This document shows, piece after piece, positions 1 through 5,423 of a DNA stretch of 7,153 nucleotides. The position numbers were made by a program, and so were the translations under genes. This DNA is from Maritimibacter sp. GTDB lineage: Bacteria > Pseudomonadota > Alphaproteobacteria > Rhodobacterales > Rhodobacteraceae. Under the pieces are notes generated by a model. It worked only from the letters and a program-made list of their open reading frames with translations, did not search any database and was not told where the DNA came from. The stretch lies in the NCBI GenBank assembly GCA_020441225.1, contig JAGRMP010000598.1:1-7153 (forward strand), read 5' to 3'. The stretch's first letter is position 1; every line of letters begins with the position of its first letter.

Positions 1-459
1 TCGGAAACCAGCTACTCGACCAAGAAGATCTACCGCCAGAAGGGCACCGGTGGCGCCCGCCACGGCGACCGCAACGCGCCGATCTTCCGCAAGGGTGGTA
101 TCTACAAGGGTCCGACCCCGCGCTCGCACGCCCATGACCTGCCGAAGAAATTCCGCAAGCTCGGCCTGTGCCACGCGCTCAGCGCCAAGGCGAAAGCCGG
201 TGAGCTGGTGGTGATCGAGGCGGCCGAAGCCGAAGGCAAGACGAGCGTTCTCGCCAAACAGGTCAAGAACCTCGGCTGGAAGCGCGCGCTCATCATCGAT
301 GGCGCTGCGGTCAACGAGGCCTTTGCCCGTGCCGCCGCCAACATCGACGGCCTCGACGTGCTGCCGTCGATGGGCGCCAACGTCTATGACATCCTCAAGC
401 GCGACACGCTCGTGCTCACCAAGGCGGGTGTCGAAGCTCTGGAGGCTCGACTGAAATGA
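1..459 (+). CDS. rplD: 50S ribosomal protein L4, C-terminal part (5' end outside window)
   Basis: L4 binds 23S rRNA early in assembly of the large subunit and sends an extended loop into the peptide exit tunnel. The reading frame is open from base 1, and 152 residues precede the TGA. The family is about 205 residues long, so about 50 N-terminal residues lie outside the window. The first visible residues hold the basic L4 loop signature: [20 protein letters not shown], followed by IFRKGG. The rest follows the L4 globular domain: [15 protein letters not shown], a VVIEA strand, ALIIDG, and [22 protein letters not shown] near the end. The stop overlaps the next start as ATGA, so rplW is probably translationally coupled. 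In E. coli L4 also represses its own operon by binding the S10 leader; nothing here shows whether that applies in this organism. Identity is certain. Confidence 0.97.
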   Translation, partial: SETSYSTKKIYRQKGTGGARHGDRNAPIFRKGGIYKGPTPRSHAHDLPKKFRKLGLCHALSAKAKAGELVVIEAAEAEGKTSVLAKQVKNLGWKRALIIDGAAVNEAFARAAANIDGLDVLPSMGANVYDILKRDTLVLTKAGVEALEARLK

Positions 460-752
460 CCGACAAGGCGAAGCTTTACGACGTGATCAAGAAGCCGATC
501 ATCACCGAGAAGGCGACGATGTCGTCCGAAAACGGTGCGGTCGTCTTCGAGGTGGCCCCGGAGGCCAACAAGCCGCTGATCAAGGAAGCGGTCGAAGCGC
601 TGTTCGGCGTCAAGGTGAAGGCGGTCAACACCACCATCACCAAGGGCAAGGTCAAGCGGTTCCGCGGCCAGCTCGGCAAACGCCGGGATGTGAAAAAGGC
701 CTATGTCACCCTCGAAGAGGGCAACACGATCGACGTGACCACCGGCCTCTGA
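456..752 (+). CDS. rplW: 50S ribosomal protein L23
   Basis: L23 binds domain III of 23S rRNA at the exit of the peptide tunnel and is a docking site for trigger factor and the signal recognition particle. The 98-residue product has the normal family length. It begins with the typical [17 protein letters not shown] and continues with [22 protein letters not shown] and a basic [19 protein letters not shown] segment, ending in a short acidic-hydrophobic tail. The ATG overlaps the rplD stop by four bases (ATGA), which fixes the start and implies coupled translation. In most bacteria the next gene is rplB. Here a strong hairpin terminator follows 25 bases after the stop, and rplB lies 6.4 kb away, so rplW is probably the last gene of its transcription unit. 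Confidence 0.97.
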   Translation: MTDKAKLYDVIKKPIITEKATMSSENGAVVFEVAPEANKPLIKEAVEALFGVKVKAVNTTITKGKVKRFRGQLGKRRDVKKAYVTLEEGNTIDVTTGL

Positions 753-777
753 ACCGAGGTCCTTTGAAGAAAAGCGC

Positions 778-803
778 CAGCCCCCGCCGAACGGTGGGGG
801 CTG
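778..803 (+). terminator. Hairpin terminator after rplW
   Basis: CAGCCCCCgCC (778-788) pairs with GGtGGGGGCTG (793-803) around a GAAC loop, with a single G-T wobble in the stem. A short TTT (804 is the last of the run starting within 802-804) and a weak T content follow. The stem is very GC-rich and stands just after the rplW stop, as expected for a Rho-independent terminator. The short T-tract means read-through is possible. Confidence 0.8.
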
Positions 804-896
804 TTTCATGTCCGCGCGGGCCCCGACCTGGTGCCGTGGCGCGAAATAGGATCCTGTCCTGACATCGACGCGGGGCAAACGGTCGAGGGATCAGCC

Positions 897-1301
897 GTGA
901 ACGCATGGGCGGTTCTGTTGCTCCGGGCCTTCGGGGGCGCGCCGACGGCCGGAGCGCTGGCGTTGCTCTACGTGACGACGCTCCTTGCGGGGCTGAGTTC
1001 GGCATACAATTTCTACACGCTCCTCGGCATGTTCGCGCTGGGTCTGGGCCTCTGGGGTCCTTTTCTGGTGGTCGGGGTACATTACCTCTTTCTCCCATGG
1101 ACATGGACGCGCCGACGCGTGCATCGAATGCGAACGATCGTGTGGGGATTGGCCGCGGCGCCGGTTGTCATTTTTCCCGTCCTGATGTGGCTCGCGGGCG
1201 AACGCATGACCGGAACCACCGAAACGCCTGCGCGCTACCTGTTCCTCTTCGTGTTGAGCGCCGGGATTGCCACGCTTCTGATCCGGCCGCGGCGCGCGTG
1301 A
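897..1301 (+). CDS. Small four-helix membrane protein of unknown function
   Basis: I do not recognise this 134-residue protein. The chosen start is GTG at 897 because GAGGGA (885-890) stands 6 bases upstream as a good ribosome binding site. An upstream in-frame ATG at 831 lacks such a site and would add 22 polar residues that do not belong to the membrane fold. Four hydrophobic stretches are visible, roughly residues 16-36, 42-67 (rich in Gly, Leu and Phe), 78-101 and 112-128. A basic loop WTWTRRRVHRMRT lies between the second and third and suggests a cytoplasmic loop. The C-terminus is basic (RPRRA). There is no signal peptide, no catalytic motif and no cysteine. It lies alone between two hairpins, downstream of the rplW terminator, and I see no convincing promoter for it in 806-896, so low-level read-through from rplW is possible. 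Confidence 0.7.
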   Translation: MNAWAVLLLRAFGGAPTAGALALLYVTTLLAGLSSAYNFYTLLGMFALGLGLWGPFLVVGVHYLFLPWTWTRRRVHRMRTIVWGLAAAPVVIFPVLMWLAGERMTGTTETPARYLFLFVLSAGIATLLIRPRRA

Positions 1302-1479
1302 TCCGGGCGCTTCGGCGCCGTGCGGCGGGGCTCTGCCGCAGACGGCGCGGTCTTCCCCGCAAGCGCGGCCGAGGCGTCCCAAGGTCACGCGGCCGGCGAC
1401 TGTCCTGGGCTCAGGCTTTGCGCCGGGGCCGATCCCGGGTTAGCCTGGGGGTACCTCGGGAACACAGGACAATCCGACC
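1302..1479. other. Intergenic region with two tandem GC hairpins
   Basis: Two adjacent inverted repeats begin five bases after the stop of the preceding gene: GGCGC-TTCG-GCGCC (1306-1319), whose loop is a C(UUCG)G tetraloop, and TGCGGC-ggggctct-GCCGCA (1321-1340). No T-run follows, so they may be 3'-end stabilisers or a factor-dependent stop rather than a simple terminator. The rest of the region holds the binding site AGGAC (1466-1470) for the next gene. No ORF is convincing here. Confidence 0.45.
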
Positions 1480-1881
1480 ATGTACGCATTTTCCGTGACG
1501 GTCTTCGTCGTCCACACGCTGTTCGAGCTCGCCTTCGGCCTGCGCGCCTACATCATCGGCGGGTTTTCGTCGCAGACCCGCGAAGAGATCGCAGCCCAGC
1601 CGCCGCGGGCCACGATCAGGGCGCGGTTCCTCGGAAGCGCGTTGACCGCGCTCGGTGTGCTTGGGTTTCTGGCGATCGTCTGGGCCGGGCCGACCTCGGT
1701 GACCGCGCGGCTCCTGTCGGTCGGGTTCGCTGTCTTTCACGGCCTGGGCGCACTCGGTGTGCTGTGGACTGCCGCCAGCGACCGCAGCGTGCTCACCTCC
1801 GCCAGGGGCGCCCTGGTTCTCCATGCTGTGCTCGCGCTCGGCTTCATCATCCTCGCCCTGTTCCTGCACCCGGGTGGGTGA
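1480..1881 (+). CDS. Small four-helix membrane protein of unknown function
   Basis: This 133-residue protein has ATG at 1480 with AGGAC (1466-1470) nine bases upstream. Four hydrophobic segments are visible, about residues 3-22, 50-70, 75-98 and 109-130. A charged loop (SQTREEIAAQPPRATIRARF) separates the first two, and a short DRS loop separates the last two. Three of the four helices carry a histidine (H12, H87, H115) on the membrane side, and a glutamate (E16) lies in helix 1. This might point to a metal or haem ligand set, but that is inference and I cannot name a family. The last residues (LHPGG) run into a convergent junction with the leftward SRPBCC operon, whose final stop lies only 39 bases away. 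It shows no similarity by eye to the neighbouring membrane protein at 897-1301. Confidence 0.72.
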   Translation: MYAFSVTVFVVHTLFELAFGLRAYIIGGFSSQTREEIAAQPPRATIRARFLGSALTALGVLGFLAIVWAGPTSVTARLLSVGFAVFHGLGALGVLWTAASDRSVLTSARGALVLHAVLALGFIILALFLHPGG

Positions 1882-1920
1882 CAGCGCCGGGTTGCCGCCG
1901 CCACCCGCGTCCGGGCCGGT

Positions 1921-2337
1921 TCAACCCGCCTCGGCATGTGCCTTGAAATTGTTCAGGATCGCCTGCCAGCCGTCGCGCTGCATCTCGACCGGATTCTCGC
2001 CTTCGGCCTCGAACGCCGTGGTCACCCTGGTCTTGTCGCCCAGCTGTTCGAACCGCGTCGTCACGGTGCGGCCGTCATCCAGGACATAGCTCATGGATTC
2101 CCGCGGCGTCAGCTCGGTGTAGGTCCCGCCAAACTCGAACCCGAAACTGCCGTCCTTGGCCTCCATCCGGGCGATATATCTGCCGCCGACCCGCATGTCG
2201 TTGGCGGCGGAGGGGCAGCACCAGTCGTCACTGGCGAAGTTCCACCTGGTGATGTGCTCGGGGTCGGTGTAGCGCGTCCAGACCCTGTCGAGCGGCGCGT
2301 CAACGAGGGCGTCGATGGTGATCTTTTCTGCCGACAT
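1921..2337 (-). CDS. SRPBCC / AHSA1-family protein, last gene of ArsR operon
   Basis: The 138-residue product has the SRPBCC (START-like, AHA1 C-terminal) fold, a single hydrophobic-cavity domain used by many small ligand-binding proteins. Typical landmarks appear in order: an opening strand ITIDALVDAPLDRVW (residues 6-20), TDPEHITRW (25-32), the SDDWCCPSAANDMRVGGRY segment (37-54), a FEFGGTYTELTP strand pair (68-78), and the C-terminal helix MQRDGWQAILNNFKAHAE (119-136). Two starts are possible. ATG at 2346 overlaps the stop of the upstream gene as ATGA, while ATG at 2337 has AAGGA (2350-2346) eight bases upstream and is preferred. The gene is the third of an overlapping leftward set behind an ArsR regulator. 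The ligand is unknown. Such ArsR-SRPBCC pairs are common in proteobacteria. Confidence 0.88.
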   Translation of the reverse strand: MSAEKITIDALVDAPLDRVWTRYTDPEHITRWNFASDDWCCPSAANDMRVGGRYIARMEAKDGSFGFEFGGTYTELTPRESMSYVLDDGRTVTTRFEQLGDKTRVTTAFEAEGENPVEMQRDGWQAILNNFKAHAEAG

Positions 2338-2342
2338 GGCGT

Positions 2343-2852
2343 TCATCCTTTGCGGGCGAGGGTGGCGATCAGGCTGTCGAGTTTGTCGAAGGTCGCGGTC
2401 ATGCCGGCTTCCATGCCCATATCGATGACCGTCTGAAGCTCCGCGGCCGAGGCATAGGTCACGATTATGCGCACCAGAGTCTGGTCGCCCTTGTCCGCGA
2501 AAGACACGACCCAGTCGGCAATCGGCATGTCTGTGTTGGGTCGGCCGGAAGCGTCGGAAAAGGCGTCGCGCGCCGTGTAGCGGTCGATCGGGTCGATCTC
2601 GCAATAGTCTATACGGCCCCAGTATTCGGTGCCGTCCGGGGCGACCATCGCATAGTGCCAATAGCCGCCCTCGCGGAACTCCATGTGCTTCGTCTTCGTC
2701 GTCATCGGAGCTGGCGCAAACCAGCGGTCGAGCAGCTCGGACGTTGTGTAACACGCCCAGACCGTCGCCCGGTCGGCGGCGAAGGAGCGGGTGATCGTGA
2801 GCGTGTGCGCCTGTACGTCGGCCAGGAACCGGAAATGCAGATCAGCTTTCAT
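2343..2852 (-). CDS. SRPBCC / AHSA1-family protein, middle gene of ArsR operon
   Basis: The 169-residue product is a second SRPBCC-fold protein. It is longer than its downstream neighbour but has the same architecture: LTITRSFAADRATVWACYT (18-36) as first strand and helix, LLDRWFAPAP (40-49), a GGYWHYAMVAPDGTEYWGRI strand pair (63-82), DYCEIDPIDR, DWVVSFADKG, and a C-terminal helix that includes MGMEAGMTATFDKLDSLIA (146-164). The start at 2852 has AGGGG eight bases upstream. It also overlaps the arsR stop by 11 bases (2842-2852), and its own stop overlaps the next gene, so the three genes are almost certainly co-transcribed and partly coupled in translation. The in-frame ATG at 2888 is rejected because it lies deep inside arsR. 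The ligand or client is unknown; this family is often annotated as ATPase activator-like, which should not be taken as a demonstrated role. Confidence 0.88.
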   Translation of the reverse strand: MKADLHFRFLADVQAHTLTITRSFAADRATVWACYTTSELLDRWFAPAPMTTKTKHMEFREGGYWHYAMVAPDGTEYWGRIDYCEIDPIDRYTARDAFSDASGRPNTDMPIADWVVSFADKGDQTLVRIIVTYASAAELQTVIDMGMEAGMTATFDKLDSLIATLARKG

Positions 2853-3186
2853 CGTCTTTGCCCCTGAGTGCCGAAAGCAGCGCATCAAGCTGGGAATAAC
2901 GCCCCTGCCAGAAGCGCCGCTGTTCTTCGAACCATTGCTCGGTCGCCGACAGGGTTTCGGGTTTCAAAGCACAGGTCCGCACCCGGCCTGTCTTCTCCGA
3001 CGCGATGAGCCCCGCCTCCTCGAGCACGCTCAGGTGCTTCATGAAGGCCGGCAGCCCCATGTCGAAATCCGCGGCCAGGTCGCTGACCCGGACCTCGCCC
3101 CTGGCCAGCGTCTGGATCACCGCCCGTCGTGTCGGGTTGGCAAGCGCGTGGAAAGTTGCGTTGAGATTCGTTGTTTGGTTTTCCAT
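2842..3186 (-). CDS. ArsR/SmtB-family winged-helix repressor
   Basis: The 114-residue product is a single winged helix-turn-helix domain. Landmarks are ALANPTRRAVIQTLARGE (14-31, the first helices), VSDLAADFDMGLPAFMKHLSVLEEAGLI (34-61, the helix-turn-helix with its recognition helix) and KTGRVRTCALKPE (65-77, the wing). A long amphipathic C-terminal helix (WFEEQRRFWQGRYSQLDALL) probably makes the dimer. The metal-binding ELCVCDL motif of ArsR/CadC proteins is absent, so this belongs to the non-metal branch that usually sits next to SRPBCC genes, as here. A longer frame exists upstream, but ATG at 3186 is right: the protein fold starts here and a near-consensus promoter ends just before it. 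There is no Shine-Dalgarno sequence, so the message is likely leaderless. Autoregulation through the repeats at 3187-3234 is inferred. Confidence 0.92.
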   Translation of the reverse strand: MENQTTNLNATFHALANPTRRAVIQTLARGEVRVSDLAADFDMGLPAFMKHLSVLEEAGLIASEKTGRVRTCALKPETLSATEQWFEEQRRFWQGRYSQLDALLSALRGKDDES

Positions 3187-3234
3187 ATGGCAAAGTATTT
3201 CCGGCCCAGACACTTCTGTCAATGGTGAAGTATT
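3187..3234. repeat. Pair of 13-bp direct repeats over the arsR promoter (candidate operator)
   Basis: ATGGCAAAGTATT (3187-3199) and ATGGTGAAGTATT (3222-3234) match at 11 of 13 positions, 35 bp apart. One copy covers the -10 and the transcription start, the other the upstream edge of the -35. This placement suits repression by ArsR or a partner. The binding protein is inferred, not shown. Confidence 0.5.
3194..3222 (-). promoter_or_regulatory. Sigma70-type promoter of the arsR-SRPBCC operon
   Basis: Read on the minus strand, TTGACA (3222-3217, perfect -35) is followed by a 17-base spacer and AATACT (3199-3194, -10, four of six positions). The expected transcription start is about 3187, within a base or two of the arsR ATG at 3186. 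The transcript would be leaderless or nearly so, which agrees with the lack of a ribosome binding site. Confidence 0.75.
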
Positions 3235-3309
3235 GGCAGGCCCGGTGCGGATCGCGATCCCGGAAAAGCCCTTTCCCCGCCACCGGGACGGCCCGAAAAG
3301 CGCCCGATT

Positions 3310-3343
3310 CCTCGGCGAAACACGGCCATGTGAGCGGCCGAGG
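3310..3343. repeat. Inverted repeat in the divergent arsR / transpeptidase gap
   Basis: CCTCGGC (3310-3316) and GCCGAGG (3337-3343) are perfect inverted repeats around a 20-base loop, which itself holds a CGGCC copy. TTTGAAAA follows. It could be a weak terminator or an operator for the gene at 3409. I see no convincing promoter for that gene (TTGAAA at 3345-3350 has only a poor -10 partner). Confidence 0.3.
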
Positions 3344-3408
3344 TTTGAAAACCACGGAACTTCGCGCCATGACTCGCGTTCTGGGGGGGAAGAAGGATTC
3401 GTGCAAAG

Positions 3409-4071
3409 ATGCTGACCAGACGCCATTTCCTGATCACCTCCGCGGCGCTGTTTTCCGCGCCCATCGGCGGTGCCCATGCCGCGCCGACGACCGACAAGTC
3501 GATGTGGGACAGCTGGGACGCCCAGGTGACGCCGCCCGGCTATGTGCCGGAACTCTCCAATCCCTGGGGACTGCAGCCGCGGTTCCTGCCGCGCCGGGTC
3601 GAGGCCAATCCCGGCCTGCGTCCGGGCGACATCCATGTCGATGCGGTCGCGCGCTACCTCTACCACATCGAACCCGGCGGCACCGCGATGCGCTACGGCG
3701 TCGCCATCGCCAAGGGCGATCTCTACGCGGCGGGCACCTATACGGTCGGACGCAAGGCGAAATGGCCGACCTGGACCCCGACGGCGAACATGATCGCGCG
3801 CGACCCGCAGCTCTACGTGGGGCTCGAAAACGGGATGGACGCGGGGCCGCAGAACCCGCTCGGTTCGCGCGCCCTCTATCTCTACCGCGGCGGGCGCGAC
3901 ACCTACCTGCGCATCCACGGCTCGCCGCATCCGGGCTCCATCGGCGGCCGGGCGAGCTCGGGCTGCGTGCGGATGGTGATGGCGCATATCAACGATCTCT
4001 ACCCGCAGGTCTCGACCGGGGTGACCGCCTATCTCTACCCGCCGGAAGACGCGATCGGCGCCCGCAGCTGA
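3409..4071 (+). CDS. Tat-exported L,D-transpeptidase (YkuD domain)
   Basis: The family (peptidoglycan L,D-transpeptidases) uses a cysteine to make 3-3 cross-links or to attach proteins to the murein in the periplasm. The 220-residue product begins with a twin-arginine signal, TRRHFLI (3-9), then a hydrophobic stretch and a likely cut after AHA (22-24). The YkuD catalytic core is clear: His170-Gly171 in LRIHGSPHPGSIGG and Cys186 in ASSGCVRM, with the Arg188 that follows the catalytic cysteine in this family. Upstream parts of the fold include YLYHIEPGGTAMRYGVAIAKGD (83-104), with GTYTVGRKAKWPTWTP (109-124) after it. No LysM or other wall-binding domain is present. The start at 3409 has AGGA (3394-3397) eleven bases upstream, slightly far but acceptable. 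It ends 22 bases from the convergent lipoprotein gene. Confidence 0.93.
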   Translation: MLTRRHFLITSAALFSAPIGGAHAAPTTDKSMWDSWDAQVTPPGYVPELSNPWGLQPRFLPRRVEANPGLRPGDIHVDAVARYLYHIEPGGTAMRYGVAIAKGDLYAAGTYTVGRKAKWPTWTPTANMIARDPQLYVGLENGMDAGPQNPLGSRALYLYRGGRDTYLRIHGSPHPGSIGGRASSGCVRMVMAHINDLYPQVSTGVTAYLYPPEDAIGARS

Positions 4072-4072
4072 A

Positions 4073-4080
4073 GCCCGGGC
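4073..4080. repeat. Palindrome in the convergent junction
   Basis: GCCCGGGC (4073-4080) stands right after the transpeptidase stop. A further CCCGGG lies inside the end of the lipoprotein gene at about 4105-4110. A bidirectional stop is possible, but no T-run supports it. Confidence 0.25.
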
Positions 4081-4093
4081 CCGCCGCTGCGGC

Positions 4094-4354
4094 TCAGCCC
4101 TGCGCCCGGGTGCAGATCGGCGCGCCGGACATCGCCCGCAACGGCAGGTAGGTCGTCTCGACCGGCCCGTAATAGCGGTAGACGTAGCACCCGCTCTCGT
4201 CGATCTGCACCGTGTTCAGATCCTGACCCGGCGCGACGATGGCGCGCACGCCTTCGGGGATCTCGCTGACCTCGCGGGGGCCGGTGGCGGTGCCGCCGGT
4301 TTCGGCGCAGGCGGCGAGGGCGAGGGGAATAAGGGCGATCAGGGGCAGGCGCAT
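4094..4354 (-). CDS. Small lipoprotein of unknown function
   Basis: The 86-residue product has a short lipoprotein signal MRLPLIALIPLALAAC, in which LAAC at residues 13-16 is a lipobox for signal peptidase II. Ala17 follows the lipidated cysteine, so outer membrane sorting is expected. The mature part is about 70 residues with a central ESGCYVYRYYGPVETTYLPL segment and two further cysteines (C56, C81) that could form a disulphide in the periplasm. I do not recognise a named family. ATG at 4354 has a strong binding site, AGGAG (4366-4362), seven bases upstream. Longer in-frame starts further upstream (4465) are rejected because they would bury the lipoprotein signal inside a polar extension. 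The gene converges on the transpeptidase gene. A joint envelope role is possible but only inferred from position. Confidence 0.8.
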   Translation of the reverse strand: MRLPLIALIPLALAACAETGGTATGPREVSEIPEGVRAIVAPGQDLNTVQIDESGCYVYRYYGPVETTYLPLRAMSGAPICTRAQG

Positions 4355-4513
4355 GGGGGGTCTCCTGTGGGTTCCGGTCAGGATGAGCAAGATTTTCCCG
4401 CAAGACCAGCCCCTTCGCCGGTCCCGCCCCCCACCTGTGGCCCCCGCACCCCGTAGGCCAGGCATGTGCCCGGCACGCCGCCGCGGGGCCTGGGAGGCCC
4501 ATCCCGACCCGAT

Positions 4514-4538
4514 GTGCGAGGTTTGTGCGAGCTCGCAC
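4514..4538. repeat. Array of three GTGCGAG half-sites
   Basis: GTGCGAG occurs at 4514-4520 and again at 4525-4531, 11 bp apart. The second copy forms a perfect 14-bp palindrome with CTCGCAC at 4532-4538. The 11-bp period puts the half-sites on one face of the helix. This looks like a transcription factor site; the factor and target gene are unknown. Confidence 0.45.
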
Positions 4539-4565
4539 GGGGTGCCAAGCCTTTGGGATTACTAC

Positions 4566-4579
4566 AGATAGCGCTAACA
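4566..4579. promoter_or_regulatory. LacI-family operator-like dyad
   Basis: AGATAGCGCTAACA contains the palindrome TAGCGCTA. It matches 12 of 14 positions of the symmetric TGTTAGCGCTAACA, which has the central CG dyad usual for LacI-family operators. No sugar gene lies nearby, so a chance match is possible. Confidence 0.3.
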
Positions 4580-4730
4580 AGTCCCGCGCGCGCGAGGCGG
4601 CGCGGCACGCAACGAGCCCCGCCACGAAACCGCAATCCGCAGGGTGTCGCTGATCCCCTCCGACGCGCCGCGTGACTGACCCAGCCGGCAGGATTGGACG
4701 CGCGTTGTCGTCCCCTGAGGCTGCGACATT

Positions 4731-4761
4731 TTGTCACAAAAATATGCATTTGTGATATAGC
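4731..4761 (+). promoter_or_regulatory. Promoter with 19-bp spacer and internal dyad, upstream of the HAH membrane protein
   Basis: TTGTCA (4731-4736, five of six) and TATAGC (4756-4761, four of six, preceded by an extended-10 TG at 4753-4754) are 19 bases apart. The perfect inverted repeat TCACAAA (4734-4740) / TTTGTGA (4749-4755) fills the spacer and overlaps the -35. A second palindrome, TTTTGTCACAAAA (4729-4741), covers the -35. Long spacer plus internal dyad is the geometry of MerR-type promoters. A simple repressor site is the alternative. Confidence 0.55.
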
Positions 4762-4805
4762 TTCAGGCACTTGGAACGCATCCAAGCCAAGAAAGGGACA
4801 GACCA

Positions 4806-5183
4806 ATGAACGTATCGCGTAACTTCATTCTCGTTGGCGCGGTGTATCTGGCGCTGGGGATCGCACTCGGCATGTACATGGGGGCATCGGGTAACCACGC
4901 GCCGGCGGTCGCGCATGCACATATCAACCTTCTGGGCTTCACCCTGATGGCTGTGTTCGGAATTCTGTACAAACTCTACCCGGCGATGGCGGCCACCAAG
5001 ATCGCGACCGCCCATTTCTGGCTCCACCTGGTCGGAAGCTTTGTCGTGCTGGTCATGATCTTTGCCCTGACCATGGGCTGGATCGCCGAGGCGCAGATGG
5101 CGCCCATCGCGCCCATCGCCGAACTTCTGGTCCTGCTCGGCGTCCTCGCCTTCCTGTGGAACGTGGTCCAGCACGTGAAGTAA
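4806..5183 (+). CDS. Small four-helix membrane protein resembling part of haem-copper oxidase subunit I
   Basis: The 125-residue product has four hydrophobic helices, about residues 7-26, 39-59, 69-91 and 101-122. The region AVAHAHINLLGFTLMAVFGI resembles the helix of haem-copper oxidase and nitric oxide reductase large subunits that carries the His-x-His haem ligands (here H37 and H39). It is followed by LYKLYP and then AHFWLHLVGSF (H70, H74), which resembles the next helix of those proteins. The protein is far too short to be a full subunit I (about 450 residues or more), and there is no copper-site helix, so oxidase activity is not implied. Haem binding is a reasonable guess. ATG at 4806 has AAGGGA (4793-4798) seven bases upstream. 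The gene stands alone, with its own promoter and a strong terminator after it. The family assignment is by eye. Confidence 0.75.
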   Translation: MNVSRNFILVGAVYLALGIALGMYMGASGNHAPAVAHAHINLLGFTLMAVFGILYKLYPAMAATKIATAHFWLHLVGSFVVLVMIFALTMGWIAEAQMAPIAPIAELLVLLGVLAFLWNVVQHVK

Positions 5184-5184
5184 T

Positions 5185-5204
5185 CGTCCGCCGGTCGCCG
5201 GACG
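5185..5204 (+). repeat. Small hairpin after the HAH membrane protein gene
   Basis: CGTCCG (5185-5190) pairs with CGGACG (5199-5204) around an 8-base loop, two bases after the TAA stop. It precedes the main terminator and may protect the 3' end. Confidence 0.4.
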
Positions 5205-5235
5205 CCTGTTGCGGACCGGGTGAGTTGGAAACACG

Positions 5236-5263
5236 GAAAGGCCCCCGGGGTTGGGGGCCTTTC
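5236..5263 (+). terminator. Strong hairpin terminator
   Basis: GAAAGGCCCCC (5236-5246) and GGGGGCCTTTC (5253-5263) are perfect 11-bp inverted repeats around GGGGTT. The A-run on the left and T-run on the right make it a Rho-independent terminator that could work in both directions. It ends the transcript of the gene at 4806. Confidence 0.9.
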
Positions 5264-5319
5264 TCGTCGGGGGGCCGACCCTGAAACGTCAGGTGTACCG
5301 CTCCTAGGGATATGGGATG

Positions 5320-5337
5320 GTGCGCGCGAACGCGCAC
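5320..5337. repeat. Perfect 7-bp hairpin with tetraloop
   Basis: GTGCGCG (5320-5326) and CGCGCAC (5331-5337) enclose CGAA. No T-run follows. Its role is unknown. Confidence 0.45.
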
Positions 5338-5423
5338 ACTACGTTTGCTGCGCAAGGATCAAATCCAGAATTGGCATCGCGGAAGGATCCAAAGAAACGC
5401 TCGAACAACTCACCTTGGCCGGA

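Larger units (their letters stand above)
4355..4805. other. 450-bp gene-free region with several dyads
   Basis: No convincing ORF is present: the open frames are GC-biased and lack family features. From left to right it holds CCAGGC (4458-4463) paired with GCCTGG (4488-4493), a GTGCGAG direct-and-inverted array (4514-4538), a LacI-operator-like dyad (4566-4579), and the promoter and dyad of the gene at 4806. The stretch 4581-4720 shows nothing I can name. Confidence 0.6.

Noticed and set aside
831..896. Upstream ATG start for the membrane protein at 897
   Set aside because: No binding site stands before it, whereas GTG at 897 has GAGGGA at a good distance, and the extra 22 residues are polar.
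1320..1946. 208-residue plus-strand frame over the second membrane protein
   Set aside because: Arg/Pro-rich shadow of the hydrophobic frame at 1480-1881.
2842..3987. Long minus-strand frame extending upstream of arsR
   Set aside because: The extension is antisense to the transpeptidase gene, rich in Arg, Ala and Gly as expected for GC-rich shadow frames, and the promoter ends at 3194.
3171..4151. 326-residue plus-strand frame overlapping the transpeptidase
   Set aside because: It is a shadow frame. The real frame has a Tat signal and the complete YkuD catalytic motif.
4035..4625. 196-residue minus-strand frame over the lipoprotein gene
   Set aside because: Composition is typical of a shadow frame. 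The lipobox-bearing frame with AGGAG is the real one.
4731..4755. FNR, NnrR or CRP box upstream of the HAH protein
   Set aside because: The half-sites are TCACAAA/TTTGTGA, not TTGAT-N4-ATCAA, and the TGTGA/TCACA order is reversed relative to a CRP site.
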